A DNA stretch of 64,000 nucleotides from Variovorax sp. OV700. Its GTDB lineage: Bacteria > Pseudomonadota > Gammaproteobacteria > Burkholderiales > Burkholderiaceae_C. The translations under genes were made by a program, and so were the position numbers. Shown here in pieces: positions 46,836 through 57,216 of the stretch (the first letter of the stretch is position 1; each line of letters starts with the position of its first letter). Below the pieces are notes generated by a model, which was not told the DNA's origin, ran no database searches, and saw only the letters and a list, made by a program, of their open reading frames with translations. Location of the stretch: NCBI RefSeq assembly GCF_900099805.1, contig NZ_FNDR01000006.1, positions 62,001 through 126,000 of the forward strand, read 5' to 3'.

Positions 46836-46970
46836 TGCTTCATTATGGTGCTCAGGGAAACCCCCCGATGGCCATCAGCGGCCACTCAGCATAGCCGCGT
46901 TAACATCGCAGGCTTTGTGCCGATTGCCCACAAGGCATCACACTTTTTGTCATCTGGCCGGGAGACCCCC

Positions 46971-47510
46971 TTGTCCGCACTTCTCAAGTTTTCGTTCTGG
47001 ATGGACTGGATCAGCAGCCAACTCGGCAAGGTTGCCGCGTTCACGGTGCTCTCCGCGGCGCTGATTTCCGCCGGCAACGCCTTCGTCCGCTTTGGCCTCA
47101 ACACCAGCTCCAACGCCTGGCTCGAAATCCAGTGGTACCTGTTCGCCGCCACGGTCATGCTCGGCGCGCCGGTGGTGCTCAAGCTCAACGAACATGTGCG
47201 CGTGGACATCATCTACGGCAAGCTGAAGGGCCACGGGCCGGTCTACGTGGATCTGTTCGGCCTGCTCTGCTTTCTGCTGCCGGTGATGGGCATCATCGCC
47301 TGGCTCAGCTGGCCGCTCTTCTACAGCATGCTGCTCTCCGGCGAAATGTCGAACAATTCGGGCGGCCTGATCCGCTGGCCCGCCATGCTGCTGTTGCCGC
47401 TGGGCTTTGCCTTGATGTTCCTGCAGGGCGTGTCGGAAGTGATCAAGCGCATCGCCTATCTGATGGGCCTGATCGAGATGGACACGCACTACGAGAAGCC
47501 GGTGCAGTGA
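46971..47510 (+). CDS. TRAP transporter small permease DctQ family (second system)
   Basis: This 179-residue protein has four membrane segments and WLEIQWYLFAATVMLGAPVVLKLNEHVRVDI, the DctQ motif of the mannitol/chloroaromatic-type TRAP branch. The start is probably TTG at 46971, preceded by GGGAG, since no better start precedes the first helix; frames extending further upstream to 46821 look non-coding. It pairs with the large permease 55 bases downstream. Confidence 0.88.
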   Translation: MSALLKFSFWMDWISSQLGKVAAFTVLSAALISAGNAFVRFGLNTSSNAWLEIQWYLFAATVMLGAPVVLKLNEHVRVDIIYGKLKGHGPVYVDLFGLLCFLLPVMGIIAWLSWPLFYSMLLSGEMSNNSGGLIRWPAMLLLPLGFALMFLQGVSEVIKRIAYLMGLIEMDTHYEKPVQ

Positions 47511-47565
47511 ACTGGACCCACCCCCGAAGCGCAGTGAACAACTAGAACTACAGGACAGCACAGAT

Positions 47566-49104
47566 ATGCAGATGGAAAACTTTGCGCCGATCATGTTCGG
47601 CGGGCTGGTGCTGATCATGCTGATCGGCTTCCCGGTGGCGTTCTCGCTGGCCGCGCTGGGCATGGCTTCCGGCTTCTTCGCGATCCAGATGGGGTGGTTC
47701 CCGGCGGTGTTCATGGAGAACTTGCCGATCAACATCTTCGGCATTTTGTCGAACGACCTGTTGCTAGCCATCCCGTTCTTCACCTTCATGGGCGCCATCC
47801 TCGAAAAGTGCGGGCTTGCCGAAGACATGCTCGACTCGATGGGCCAGCTGTTCGGCACCGTAAAGGGCGGCCTCGGCTACTCGGTGATCATCGTGGGCTT
47901 CATCCTCGGCGCCATCACCGGCACGGTGGCGGGCCAGGTGATCGCGATGGCGCTGATCTCGCTGCCGGTGATGATCCGCTACGGCTACAACATGCGCTAC
48001 GCCACCGGCGTGCTCGCAGCGTCCGGCACCATCACGCAGCTGGTGCCGCCTTCGCTGGTGCTGATCGTCATGGCCGACCAGCTGGGCCGCTCGGTCGGCG
48101 ACATGTACCGCGGCGCCTGGGGTCCCTCGATCCTTCAGGTGCTGATCTTTGCGGGTTACACCTTCATGCTCGGCGTCATCAAGCCGCATCACATTCCGGG
48201 CATTCCCAAGAGCGCCCGCACACTGAGCGGCGCCAAGCTGTGGGCCAAGTGCCTGCGCGGCATCATTCCATCGGCCATCCTGATCTTCGCGGTGCTGGGT
48301 TCGATGGGTGGCCTGCCGGGCATCGACACGGCAATCGCCACGCCTACCGAGGCGGGCGCAATGGGCGTGGTCGGCGCGCTGATCCTCGCTGCCATCCACA
48401 AGCGGCTGACACTGGCACTGATCTGGGAAGCCATGGTCGGCACCATGCGGCTCACCGCCATGGTGGTGTTCATCCTGATCGGCGCACGCGTGTTCTCGCT
48501 GGTGTTCCAGGGCGTGGACGGGGCCAAGTGGGTCGAGCACCTGTTGACGGGCTTGCCGGGCGGGCAGATCGGCTTCCTGATCGTCGTCAACCTGTTCATC
48601 TTCTTCCTGGCCTTCTTCCTCGACTTCTTCGAGATCGCCTTCATCATCCTGCCGATGCTGGGCCCGGTGGCGGCCAAGCTCGGCATCGATCTGGTGTGGT
48701 TCGGCGTGCTGCTGTGCGTGAACATGCAGACCAGCTTCATGCATCCGCCGTTCGGCTTTGCCCTCTTCTATCTGCGAGGCATTGCGGACACGCTGTTCAA
48801 GGAGAAACGGATCGCGAAGCCGGTGTTGTCGAACGACATCTACATGGGCGCGATTCCCTGGGTGCTGATGCAGCTGATCCTGGTCGCGATCGTGATCTTC
48901 GTGCCGCAGACGGTGACGATGTTCCTGCCCAAGGAAGAGACGATCGACACCGACAAGGTGCAGATCGAGGTGCCGGCCGACGACATGAACTCGAACTCCG
49001 GCACTGAGGGCGGCGGCGGTGGTGAAAATCCCTTTGCCGATGCGCCCAAGGAAGAGGCCCCGGCCGCTCCTGGCGGCGGCGCCACCGAACCCGAGAAGAA
49101 GTAG
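47566..49104 (+). CDS. TRAP transporter large permease DctM family with Gly/Pro-rich tail (second system)
   Basis: This 512-residue protein has the DctM fold: ITGTVAGQVIAMALISLPVMIRYGYN, ASGTITQLVPPSLVLIVMAD, FFLDFFEIAFIILPMLGP. The core ends near residue 465. A cytoplasmic or exposed tail of about 40 residues rich in glycine, glutamate and proline follows (GGGGGENPFADAPK). The tail is absent from the first DctM in this window. The substrate-binding subunit is probably the convergent gene at 49669-50751. Confidence 0.92.
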   Translation: MQMENFAPIMFGGLVLIMLIGFPVAFSLAALGMASGFFAIQMGWFPAVFMENLPINIFGILSNDLLLAIPFFTFMGAILEKCGLAEDMLDSMGQLFGTVKGGLGYSVIIVGFILGAITGTVAGQVIAMALISLPVMIRYGYNMRYATGVLAASGTITQLVPPSLVLIVMADQLGRSVGDMYRGAWGPSILQVLIFAGYTFMLGVIKPHHIPGIPKSARTLSGAKLWAKCLRGIIPSAILIFAVLGSMGGLPGIDTAIATPTEAGAMGVVGALILAAIHKRLTLALIWEAMVGTMRLTAMVVFILIGARVFSLVFQGVDGAKWVEHLLTGLPGGQIGFLIVVNLFIFFLAFFLDFFEIAFIILPMLGPVAAKLGIDLVWFGVLLCVNMQTSFMHPPFGFALFYLRGIADTLFKEKRIAKPVLSNDIYMGAIPWVLMQLILVAIVIFVPQTVTMFLPKEETIDTDKVQIEVPADDMNSNSGTEGGGGGENPFADAPKEEAPAAPGGGATEPEKK

Positions 49105-49109
49105 GCGTT

Positions 49110-49580
49110 TTGGGTCCGGCACCGTTTCGTTTCGAACCGTCGCAGGGCGACGCGGTCGAGGGCCAGGCGTTTTCGCTGCCCTTCAAGCTTCTGGCCACCG
49201 TGATCGTGGGCGGCTGCGCGTTCTGGTTGGCACAGCTCTGGTCGGTGGGCGCGCTGGGCAGCGCCAAGACCGGCGGCCTCGGATGGTTCCTCGCCGGCAT
49301 TGCGCTGATGGGCTGGACCTGGTTCCACATCATGACCAGCCGCACTCGCATCGACCGCAAGGGCCTGCACCAGCGCTGGATCTGGGACAAGCAGATGGCG
49401 TTCGACGACCTCGCATTCGGCAAGCTGATCCGCGTGCGCGGGCTCGACTGGCTGATTGCGCCACGGCTCTACGTGCGCACGCTGGTCGGCAAGTTCGCCG
49501 TGTTCTACGCAGCCACCCCGGAACTCATCGCCGAATTCGAGCGGCTGGTGGCCGAGCTCAAGCAGGCACGCAAGCTCTGA
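49110..49580 (+). CDS. Small membrane protein with PH-like domain
   Basis: This 156-residue protein has two membrane segments (about 25-45 and 56-72) followed by a compact domain that begins RTRIDRKGLHQRWIWDKQMAFDDLAF, resembling bacterial PH-like domains. It starts five bases after the TRAP permease stop with a TTG, so it is likely co-expressed with the QM genes. Function unknown. The terminator at 49623 closes the operon. Confidence 0.72.
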   Translation: MGPAPFRFEPSQGDAVEGQAFSLPFKLLATVIVGGCAFWLAQLWSVGALGSAKTGGLGWFLAGIALMGWTWFHIMTSRTRIDRKGLHQRWIWDKQMAFDDLAFGKLIRVRGLDWLIAPRLYVRTLVGKFAVFYAATPELIAEFERLVAELKQARKL

Positions 49581-49622
49581 TTGCACGTTCGTGCCGGCGC
49601 TCTTTCATGAAGAAGCGCCCAT

Positions 49623-49652
49623 AAAAAAACCGCGCATTGCGCGGTTTTTTTT
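49623..49652. terminator. Bidirectional intrinsic terminator between TRAP gene groups
   Basis: Arms CCGCGC (49630-49635) and GCGCGG (49639-49644) are flanked by an A-run on the left and a T-run on the right, so it can terminate both the plus-strand QM operon and the minus-strand binding-protein gene. Confidence 0.88.
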
Positions 49653-49668
49653 GTGCAGCCGTTAAAGC

Positions 49669-50751
49669 TCAGAGCTTCACGGATTGCATGTAGTTGTCGA
49701 AGCGGCCTTCGGCAACGCGGAACCAGGCCACCTGGTCGCGCTGGAAAGTCAGGAAGTCGGCGTAGATCTTCTTCCATTCCGGGCTCTTGGCACTGTTCTC
49801 TTCGTAGACCTGCAGCGAAGCCTTGAACGACGCGTCCAGGATTTCCTTGCTGAAAGGCAGCAGCTTGGTCTTGGCGCCGATCAGTTGCTTGAGTGCGGTG
49901 GGGTTGCGGGCATCGTATTTGGCCAGCATGTCCTGCGCGGCCATGGCGGACGCTGCCGCGATGATGGCCTTGTTCTCGGGCGACAGAGCGTCGAAGGCCT
50001 TCTTGTTGATGAAGAAGTCGACCTCGGGGCCGCCTTCCCACCAGCCGGGGTAGTAGTAGTTCGGCGCGACCTTGTTGAAGCCGAGCTTCTGGTCGTCGTA
50101 CGGGCCCACCCATTCGGCGGCGTCGATCGTGCCCTTTTCCAGCGCTTGGTAGATCTCACCGCCCGGGATGCTTTGCGGCACCACGCCGAGCTTGGTCATC
50201 ACGTCGCCCACCAGGCCGCCGCCCAGGCGCATCTTCAGGCCCTTGAGGTCGGCCGGGGTCTTGATTTCCTTGCGGAACCAGCCGCCCATCTGGGTGCCGG
50301 TGTTGCCGCCGTTGAAGCTCAGCATCCCATAGGTGCCGTAGAACTCGTCCATCAGCTTGCGGCCGTTGCCGTGCATCATCCACGCGTTCATCTGGCGCGC
50401 GTTCATGCCGAAGGGGATGGCCGAACCGAGCGCGAAGGCTGGATTCTTGCCGTAGAAATAGTAGGGCACCGTGTGGCAGGCTTCGACCGAACCCTGCTGC
50501 ACGCCATCGACCACGCCGAAAGCCGGCATCAACTCACCAGCTGCGTGCACCGAGATCTCGAACTTGCCGCCCGACATGGCCTTGACTGCGTTGGAGAAAA
50601 CTTCGGCACCACCATAGATCGTGTCGAGCGGCTTCGGAAAGCTCGACGCCAGGCGCCAGCGGACGGCGGCTTGCGCATGAACTGCGGGCGCAATGCCGGC
50701 GGCCAGAACGCCAGCGATGCCAGCGTTTTTGATGAGGGAACGACGATCCAT
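49669..50751 (-). CDS. TRAP transporter substrate-binding protein DctP family (second system)
   Basis: This 360-residue protein has a Tat-like signal (MDRRSLIKNAGIAGVLAAG, ending VHAQA) and a DctP fold of the mannitol/chloroaromatic or 2-oxo-acid (TakP-like) branch: SSFPKPLDTIYGGAEVF, WFRKEIKTPADLKGLKMRLGG and AAEWVGPYDDQKLGF. The conserved arginine in KMRLGG is the usual carboxylate contact. It faces the QM genes across a shared terminator and probably supplies their ligand. The ATG at 50751 is chosen; a GTG lies nine bases upstream. Confidence 0.92.
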   Translation of the reverse strand: MDRRSLIKNAGIAGVLAAGIAPAVHAQAAVRWRLASSFPKPLDTIYGGAEVFSNAVKAMSGGKFEISVHAAGELMPAFGVVDGVQQGSVEACHTVPYYFYGKNPAFALGSAIPFGMNARQMNAWMMHGNGRKLMDEFYGTYGMLSFNGGNTGTQMGGWFRKEIKTPADLKGLKMRLGGGLVGDVMTKLGVVPQSIPGGEIYQALEKGTIDAAEWVGPYDDQKLGFNKVAPNYYYPGWWEGGPEVDFFINKKAFDALSPENKAIIAAASAMAAQDMLAKYDARNPTALKQLIGAKTKLLPFSKEILDASFKASLQVYEENSAKSPEWKKIYADFLTFQRDQVAWFRVAEGRFDNYMQSVKL

Positions 50752-50863
50752 TGAATTCACTCCGAGTGCATTGGAAAAAACGAAACGCGGCTTGTGGCCG
50801 CGTCGACGACTTTTGTAAGTCGCAACGATTGTAAAAACGCGCTTACACGCGGCCGGCCGGGGT

Positions 50864-52762
50864 TTACCCTGCGACGGAGCCGAAACGCCGCGTGATCGCG
50901 GCTTGGATACCCGCTGTGTCGAGGCCGATCGATGCGAGCAGTTTGCCCGGGTCGCCATGCTCGATGAATTGATCGGGGAGGCCCAGCTGCAACACCGGCT
51001 TCATCACATCGGCAGCCTGCAGCGCCTCGAGCACCGCACTGCCCGCACCGCCCATGATGGCACCTTCTTCGATCGTGACGATGGCATCGTGCGTGCCCGC
51101 CACCTGCAGCAGCAGTTCAACGTCGAGCGGCTTGGCCCAGCGCATGTTGACAACTGTCGCATCGAGAGATTCTGCAGCGGTGAGCGCCGGGTACAGCAAG
51201 CTGCCGAATGCGAGGATGGCAATGCGCTTGCCTTCGCGGCGCACCTCGCCCTTGCCGAAAGGCAGCGCGTCGAGCGCAAGGTGCGGCGTCACGCCCGCAC
51301 CCGCGCCGCGCGGATAGCGCACGGCAACCGGATGGTTCTGCTCGTAAGCGCTCGACAGCAGCTGCCGGCACTCGCGCTCGTCGGCCGGGCAGGCAATGCT
51401 CATGTTGGGGATGCAGCGCAGGAACGAGATGTCGTAGGCGCCCGCGTGCGTGGCGCCATCAGCGCCCACGAGGCCCGCGCGGTCGAGTGCGAACACCACC
51501 GGCAGGTTCTGGATCGCGACGTCGTGAATGAGCTGGTCATACGCGCGCTGCAGAAAGGTCGAGTAGATCGCGACCACCGGCTTCAGGCCTTCGCAGGCCA
51601 GGCCGGCCGCGAAGGTCACCGCATGCTGCTCGGCAATGCCAACGTCGTAATAGCGGTCGGGAAAGCGCTTTTCGAATTCGACCAGGCCCGAGCCTTCGCG
51701 CATGGCGGGCGTGATGCCCACCAGCCGGCCGTCATGCGCCGCCATGTCGCACAGCCACTGACCGAAAACCTGCGTGAAGGTCTGCTTGGCCACTGCGGCG
51801 GACTTGACAAGCCCCACCTGCGGATCGAACTTGCCAGGCCCGTGGTAGGCCACCGGGTCGGCCTCGGCGAGCTTGTAGCCCTGTCCCTTCTTGGTGACCA
51901 CGTGCAGGAACTGCGGGCCGTCAAGATGCTTGAGGTTCTCGAGCGTGGGCACCAGCGAATCCATGTCGTGGCCGTCGATCGGCCCGACATAGTTGAAGCC
52001 GAACTGCTCGAACAGCGTGGCCGGCACGACCATGCCCTTGGCATGCTGCTCGAGGCGCTTGGCAAGCTCGAACAGCGGCGGGGCGGCGCGGAGCACGCTC
52101 TTGCCGACGTTCTTGGCGGCGGCGTAGAAGTTGCCGCTCATCAATTGCGCAAGATAGCGGTTGAGCGCGCCCACGGGCGGGCTGATCGACATGTCGTTGT
52201 CGTTCAGGATCACCAAGAGCTTGCAGTCGCACACGCCGGCGTTGTTGAGCGCCTCGAAGGCCATGCCGGCCGTGAGCGCGCCGTCGCCGATGATGGCGAC
52301 GGTGTGGCGGTCTTCGCCCTTCTGCTTGGCCGCCATGGCCATCCCGAGCGCGGCCGAGATGCTGGTGGACGAATGCGCGGTGCCGAAGGTGTCGTATTCG
52401 CTCTCGCTGCGCTGCGGAAAGCCCGAGATACCGCCGATCTGCCGCAACGTGGGCATGCGCTCGCGCCGCCCCGTGAGAATCTTGTGCGGATAGGTCTGGT
52501 GGCCCACATCCCACACCAGCCGGTCGTGCGGCGTGTTGAACACATGGTGCAGCGCGACCGTGAGCTCGACTGTGCCGAGGTTGGAGCTCAGGTGGCCGCC
52601 GGTGCGCGAGACGTTGTCGAGCACGCAGGCGCGCACCTCGTCGGACAGCTGCTTGAGCTGGGCGCGGTCGTAGTGGCGGATCGGCGACGGATCGTGAAGC
52701 GTGGGAAGCAGCGGTGCCATGGAATCGTCGTGGTTCTTCTTGTCCATCTGTGAACTGTTCAT
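50864..52762 (-). CDS. dxs: 1-deoxy-D-xylulose-5-phosphate synthase
   Basis: This enzyme of about 632 residues condenses pyruvate and glyceraldehyde-3-phosphate at the entry of the MEP isoprenoid pathway. The TPP-binding motif [18 protein letters not shown], the N-terminal [21 protein letters not shown] and the pyrimidine-domain [18 protein letters not shown] with catalytic glutamate are present. The start at 52762 overlaps the ispA stop by four bases. In-frame ATGs at 52747 and 52720 are alternatives; the last gives the N-terminus seen in related proteins. It follows xseB and ispA in one operon. Confidence 0.97.
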   Translation of the reverse strand: MNSSQMDKKNHDDSMAPLLPTLHDPSPIRHYDRAQLKQLSDEVRACVLDNVSRTGGHLSSNLGTVELTVALHHVFNTPHDRLVWDVGHQTYPHKILTGRRERMPTLRQIGGISGFPQRSESEYDTFGTAHSSTSISAALGMAMAAKQKGEDRHTVAIIGDGALTAGMAFEALNNAGVCDCKLLVILNDNDMSISPPVGALNRYLAQLMSGNFYAAAKNVGKSVLRAAPPLFELAKRLEQHAKGMVVPATLFEQFGFNYVGPIDGHDMDSLVPTLENLKHLDGPQFLHVVTKKGQGYKLAEADPVAYHGPGKFDPQVGLVKSAAVAKQTFTQVFGQWLCDMAAHDGRLVGITPAMREGSGLVEFEKRFPDRYYDVGIAEQHAVTFAAGLACEGLKPVVAIYSTFLQRAYDQLIHDVAIQNLPVVFALDRAGLVGADGATHAGAYDISFLRCIPNMSIACPADERECRQLLSSAYEQNHPVAVRYPRGAGAGVTPHLALDALPFGKGEVRREGKRIAILAFGSLLYPALTAAESLDATVVNMRWAKPLDVELLLQVAGTHDAIVTIEEGAIMGGAGSAVLEALQAADVMKPVLQLGLPDQFIEHGDPGKLLASIGLDTAGIQAAITRRFGSVAG

Positions 52763-53679
52763 CGGTCGCGGTCGACGACCATGTAGGCCAGCGCGCGCAG
52801 TGCCGCGGTGTCGGCAAGGCCGCTGCGGCCCAGCGCCGCAAGCGCTTCGGCAAGCAGTTGCCGTGCCTGAGCACGCGCACCGTCGAGGCCCCACAGCGAA
52901 ACGTAGGTGGGCTTGTCGGCGGCCGCATCCTTGCCGGCCGTCTTGCCCAGGGTTTGCGAATCGGCCGTGACGTCGAGGATGTCGTCGACCACCTGGAACG
53001 CCAAGCCGATGGCGGCGCCGTAATCGCGCAATGCGTTCAACGCGGCAGGCGCCACGGCACCGGCACAGGCCGCACCCATCTCGACGCTGCCCTGCAGCAG
53101 CGCACCGGTCTTCAGGCGGTGCATTTCGCGCAGCTGCGCTTCAGTCAACGCCATGCCGACGCTGGCAAGGTCGATGGCCTGGCCGCCCGCCATGCCCTGG
53201 CTGCCGGCGGCGCGCGCCAGCAGGCGGCACAGCATGGCCTGGGTCGAAGCCGGAATTTCGTCGCCGTCGGGCGTCAGCAGCTCGAAGGCCAGCGCCTGCA
53301 AGGCATCTCCGGCCAGGAGCGCATCGGCCTCGCCGAACTTGACATGCACCGTGGGCTTGCCACGCCGCAGCACGTCGTTGTCCATGCTGGGCAGATCGTC
53401 GTGCACCAGCGAGTAGGCGTGGATCAGTTCAGTTGCGCAAGCCGCGCGCAGCGCCGCGGCCGCATTGCCGCCCACCGCTTCGCTCGCGGCCAGCACCAGG
53501 AGCGGACGCAGCCGCTTGCCGCCGTCGAGCACGGCGTAGCGCATCGCCTCACCGAGCAGCACCGGCGCATCGACCCCGACCCAACGCGAAAGCGCCGCCT
53601 CGACACGCGCCAAGTGCGGCTCGCTCCAGTTGACCAGCCGCTGCGCGTCCCAATCGCCCACGTTACTTGCGGCGCTCAT
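52759..53679 (-). CDS. ispA: Polyprenyl (farnesyl) diphosphate synthase
   Basis: This 306-residue prenyltransferase has the first aspartate-rich motif in [11 protein letters not shown] and the second in [11 protein letters not shown], plus GGKRLRPLL at the N-terminal side. It condenses IPP and DMAPP/GPP to farnesyl diphosphate. The start at 53679 overlaps xseB by four bases and its stop overlaps dxs, so the three genes are translationally linked. Confidence 0.95.
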   Translation of the reverse strand: MSAASNVGDWDAQRLVNWSEPHLARVEAALSRWVGVDAPVLLGEAMRYAVLDGGKRLRPLLVLAASEAVGGNAAAALRAACATELIHAYSLVHDDLPSMDNDVLRRGKPTVHVKFGEADALLAGDALQALAFELLTPDGDEIPASTQAMLCRLLARAAGSQGMAGGQAIDLASVGMALTEAQLREMHRLKTGALLQGSVEMGAACAGAVAPAALNALRDYGAAIGLAFQVVDDILDVTADSQTLGKTAGKDAAADKPTYVSLWGLDGARAQARQLLAEALAALGRSGLADTAALRALAYMVVDRDR

Positions 53680-53942
53680 TCCGCAGTCCAGGGCTTGAGG
53701 CTCCCCGCGTCGAGCACCTTGATCTGGTCTTCGACCGCCTGCAGCTTTTCGCGGCAGAAAGCGAGCAGTGCGGCACCGCGCTGATAGCTGCCAAGCAACT
53801 GATCGAGCGGCAGCTGGCCGGACTCGAGTTCTGCAACCAATTGTTCCAACTCCTGGAGCCCGGCTTCGTAGCTGGCCGGCAGCGGCCCCGTGTCGGGCGT
53901 GGCTGCCGGGCTGGACGTGGCGGAAGAAGGGACCTTGGGCAT
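53676..53942 (-). CDS. xseB: Exodeoxyribonuclease VII small subunit
   Basis: This 88-residue protein has the XseB domain ([32 protein letters not shown]) after a Ser/Pro-rich N-terminal extension of about 23 residues. Several small subunits bind the large XseA subunit to form the single-strand-specific nuclease. It is the first gene of the xseB-ispA-dxs operon and diverges from the Rieske oxygenase. Confidence 0.93.
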   Translation of the reverse strand: MPKVPSSATSSPAATPDTGPLPASYEAGLQELEQLVAELESGQLPLDQLLGSYQRGAALLAFCREKLQAVEDQIKVLDAGSLKPWTAE

Positions 53943-54190
53943 GCGAGCGAACGAGTGTGAAATCAAACATTTTAGGTCGGGGAACCAAAGGGCCGTCGAC
54001 CGCCCCGAAGCATGCGGCGGATGGCGGCCGAACAGACCATGGGCGCTGCGGTGCCCCCTTGGGTACAATCCCAGCTTCCCTTGCCGGCCACCCCGGCACA
54101 ACTCTCCGGGCCGTCGCCCCTTCGGACTCCAGACGGCGCCTTCCGTTTTTTCTCTTTTTTCTCCCTGTGGGGAGCTTGGTCAGGTCCTCC

Positions 54191-55330
54191 ATGTCTGATT
54201 TAAGTCTTCAACTGCAGCAGGCCGCGAGCCAACTTCCAGTTTCCGCATACTTCGACGAGTCGCTTTACGCGCGCGAAATGCAAACGCTGTTCGCGCAAGG
54301 GCCGCGCTACGTGGGCCACCGGCTCGCGGTGCCCGAGCTGGGCAACTTCCACACCCTGCCGCAGGAGCACCAGGGCCGCGCGCTGGTGCACACGCCCAAG
54401 GGTGTCGAACTCATTTCGAACGTCTGCCGCCACCGGCAGGCGCTCATCCTGCAAGGCCGCGGCCAGCTCGACAACCAGACCGGCGGCAACATCGTCTGCC
54501 CGCTGCACCGCTGGACCTACGCGGCCGCCGACCCGCGCGCCACGGGCACGCTCATCGGTGCGCCGCATTTCGACCAGGACCCCTGCCTCAACCTGCACAA
54601 CTATCCGCTCACCGAGTGGAACGGCCTGCTGTTCGAGGGCGGCCCGAACGGCGTGGGCCGCGACGTGGCGGCCGACATGGCCGAACTCGGCCCTCGCGCC
54701 GACCTGGACTTCACGGGCTACGCGCTCGACCGGGTCGAACTGCACGAGTGCAACTACAACTGGAAGACCTTCATCGAGGTCTATCTCGAGGACTACCACG
54801 TCGGCCCGTTCCACCCGGGCCTTGGCAGCTTCGTCACCTGCGACGACCTGCGCTGGGAGTTCAACCGCAACTTCTCGGTGCAGACCGTGGGCGTGGCCAA
54901 CCGGCTCGGCCGCGCGGGCAGCCCGATCTACCAGAAGTGGCAGGAGCAGCTCCTCAAGTACCGAGAGGGCAAGCCGCCCAAGTACGGCGCCATCTGGCTC
55001 ACCTACTACCCGCACGTGATGGTCGAGTGGTATCCGCACGTGCTCACGGTGTCGACGCTGCATCCGGTGAGCCCCACCAAGACCCTCAACATGGTCGAGT
55101 TCTTCTACCCCGAGGAAATCGTGGCTTTCGAGCGCGAGTTCGTCGAGGCCCAGCAGGCGGCCTACATGGAAACCTGCGTGGAAGACGACGAGATCGCCGA
55201 GCGCATGGACGCCGGCCGCCGCGCCCTCATGCTGCGTGGCGACGACGAGAGCGGCCCCTACCAGAGCCCGATGGAAGACGGCATGCAGCAATTCCACGAG
55301 TGGTACCGCAGCGCAATGCAGAGCGCCTGA
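54191..55330 (+). CDS. Rieske-type aromatic ring-hydroxylating oxygenase, alpha-like subunit
   Basis: This 379-residue protein has the Rieske [2Fe-2S] ligands C79-x-H81 and C103-x-x-H106, then a catalytic domain with the mononuclear iron ligands in NWKTFIEVYLEDYHVGPFHPG and a later aspartate. It resembles RHO alpha subunits, but the position next to xseB-ispA-dxs is conserved in Burkholderiales and no beta subunit or reductase is adjacent. The role is not known. The ATG at 54191 is 248 bases from xseB; that gap contains the likely divergent promoters. Confidence 0.9.
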   Translation: MSDLSLQLQQAASQLPVSAYFDESLYAREMQTLFAQGPRYVGHRLAVPELGNFHTLPQEHQGRALVHTPKGVELISNVCRHRQALILQGRGQLDNQTGGNIVCPLHRWTYAAADPRATGTLIGAPHFDQDPCLNLHNYPLTEWNGLLFEGGPNGVGRDVAADMAELGPRADLDFTGYALDRVELHECNYNWKTFIEVYLEDYHVGPFHPGLGSFVTCDDLRWEFNRNFSVQTVGVANRLGRAGSPIYQKWQEQLLKYREGKPPKYGAIWLTYYPHVMVEWYPHVLTVSTLHPVSPTKTLNMVEFFYPEEIVAFEREFVEAQQAAYMETCVEDDEIAERMDAGRRALMLRGDDESGPYQSPMEDGMQQFHEWYRSAMQSA

Positions 55331-55337
55331 GCACATA

Positions 55338-56270
55338 GTGCAAGCACTCTGGATGGTGCTGGGCGCCTTCTTGTTCGCCACCATGAGCGTGGTCGTCAAG
55401 GTGGCCTCGGCCTGGTTCAACAGCGGCGAGATGGTGCTCGGGCGCGGCCTGATCGGCATCGTGTTCCTGTGGCTTCTGTCGCGCAACCGCGGTGTCTCGT
55501 TGGCCACCCGCTACCCCGGCATGCACGCCTGGCGCAGCACCATCGGCGTGGTGTCGCTGGGTGCATGGTTCTACGCCATCGCCCATATGCCGCTGGCCAC
55601 CGCGGTCACGCTCAACTACATGAGCAGCGTCTGGATCGCGGCCTTCCTGGTCGGCGGCGCGCTGCTCGCATGGGTGCCGGTGCCCGGCCGCGACGGCCGC
55701 GTGCAGCGCCCGCCGCTGCAGGGGCCGCTGGTGCTGACGGTGCTCGCGGGCTTCGTGGGCGTGGTGCTGATGCTCAAGCCCTCGGTCAACGCCAACGAAG
55801 GTTTCGCGGGCCTGCTCGGTCTGCTTTCGGGTCTCACGGCGGCGTTTGCCTACATGCAGGTGGTGGCGCTGTCGCGCATCGGCGAACCCGAACTGCGTAC
55901 GGTCTTCTATTTCGCGGTGGGCTCGGCCGTGGCGGGTGCGTTTGCCACGGCCGTCACCGGGTTTTCGGGCGGAGATTCGTGGACGTGGCAGCATGCGCTG
56001 TGGCTGCTGCCGATCGGCCTCTTGGCCGCCCTGGGCCAGCTTTGCATGACGCGCGCCTACGCCACGGCCAAAACCCAGGCCGGCACGCTGGTGGTGGCAA
56101 ATCTGCAGTATTCCGGCATTGTCTTTGCGGCGTTCTACAGTGTGGTGCTGTTCGACGATCGCATCGACGCCGCCGGCTGGGCCGGCATGGCGCTCATCAT
56201 CGTGAGCGGCATCGCAGCCACCGTGCTGCGCCAGCGCGCGGTACCCAAGGCGCCGGCAGAAGAACACTGA
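55338..56270 (+). CDS. EamA/DMT-family transporter
   Basis: This 310-residue protein has about ten membrane segments in two EamA repeats (MVLGAFLFATMSVVVKVAS; LGLLSGLTAAFAYMQVVALSRIGEPE). Members export or import small metabolites such as amino acids or nucleotides; the substrate is unknown. The GTG at 55338 is chosen, eight bases after the Rieske stop; an ATG lies at 55353. Confidence 0.88.
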   Translation: MQALWMVLGAFLFATMSVVVKVASAWFNSGEMVLGRGLIGIVFLWLLSRNRGVSLATRYPGMHAWRSTIGVVSLGAWFYAIAHMPLATAVTLNYMSSVWIAAFLVGGALLAWVPVPGRDGRVQRPPLQGPLVLTVLAGFVGVVLMLKPSVNANEGFAGLLGLLSGLTAAFAYMQVVALSRIGEPELRTVFYFAVGSAVAGAFATAVTGFSGGDSWTWQHALWLLPIGLLAALGQLCMTRAYATAKTQAGTLVVANLQYSGIVFAAFYSVVLFDDRIDAAGWAGMALIIVSGIAATVLRQRAVPKAPAEEH

Positions 56271-56307
56271 ACCGTATCGTATTCAGCGACAGCGAAGGAA
56301 CCGCACC

Positions 56308-57216
56308 ATGTACACCACCCTCGTCAGCGTCGAACAACTCCAGCAGCTGCAGGCTGGCGGCGCGCCTCTCATGGTCTTCGACTGCAGCTTCGACCTCATG
56401 AAGCCCGAGGCGGGCGCGCTGCAATATGCCGCCGCACACATCCCTGGCGCCGTGTATGCGAACCTCGACTCCGACCTCAGCGCCAAACACGGCATGCCTG
56501 GCGCACAGGGCGACGTGGTCGTCGCGCGGGATGACGGCGTGCCGGCCTCGGGCGGGCGCCATCCGCTGCCCAGCCGCGAGAAGTTCGCGGCCTGGTTGTC
56601 GAGCGTCGGCTTTTCCAACGACATGCAGGCCGTGGTGTACGACCGCAACGGCGCCAACTACTGCGGCCGGCTCTGGTGGATGCTCAAGTGGATGGGGCAC
56701 GACGCGGTCGCGGTGCTCGATGGTGGCCTGCAGGCATGGCAAGCCGCGGGCGGCGAAGTCACGAACCGCGAAGAGCCGACGCACTTTCAGTCGAATTTCG
56801 TGCCGGGCGAACCGCTCGCGAAGCTCGTGACCACCGACGCCGTGGTGCGCCGGCTCTGCCAGCCTGACCAGAACCTGATCGACGCGCGAGCCGCCGCACG
56901 ATATCGCGGAGAGGTGGAACCTCTGGACCCGATCGCGGGTCACATCCCCGGGGCTTTCAATCGGCCCTTCGCCGAAAACCTCGGCCCCGACGGCAAGTTC
57001 AAGTCGGCATCGCAATTGCGTGCCGAGTTCGAAGCGCTGCTCGCGGGACGCGATCCGGCGACGGTCGTCCACCAGTGCGGCAGCGGCGTGAGTGCCGTGC
57101 CCAACCTGCTTGCAATGCAGATCGCGGGACTGGGGACCACCGCGCTCTATGCCGGCAGCTGGAGCGAGTGGAGCAACACGCCGGGGCTGCCGACCCGGCA
57201 AGGCGCAGAACCATGA
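56308..57216 (+). CDS. Sulfurtransferase (thiosulfate/3-mercaptopyruvate type, two rhodanese domains)
   Basis: This 302-residue protein has two rhodanese modules. The C-terminal one carries the catalytic loop CGSGVSA with C257, close to the CGSGVTA of 3-mercaptopyruvate sulfurtransferases. HIPGAVY and HIPGAFN mark the equivalent strands in each module. It moves a sulfane sulfur to thiol or cyanide acceptors. Its stop overlaps the start of the DUF2796 gene (ATGA), so the two are coupled. Confidence 0.92.
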   Translation: MYTTLVSVEQLQQLQAGGAPLMVFDCSFDLMKPEAGALQYAAAHIPGAVYANLDSDLSAKHGMPGAQGDVVVARDDGVPASGGRHPLPSREKFAAWLSSVGFSNDMQAVVYDRNGANYCGRLWWMLKWMGHDAVAVLDGGLQAWQAAGGEVTNREEPTHFQSNFVPGEPLAKLVTTDAVVRRLCQPDQNLIDARAAARYRGEVEPLDPIAGHIPGAFNRPFAENLGPDGKFKSASQLRAEFEALLAGRDPATVVHQCGSGVSAVPNLLAMQIAGLGTTALYAGSWSEWSNTPGLPTRQGAEP

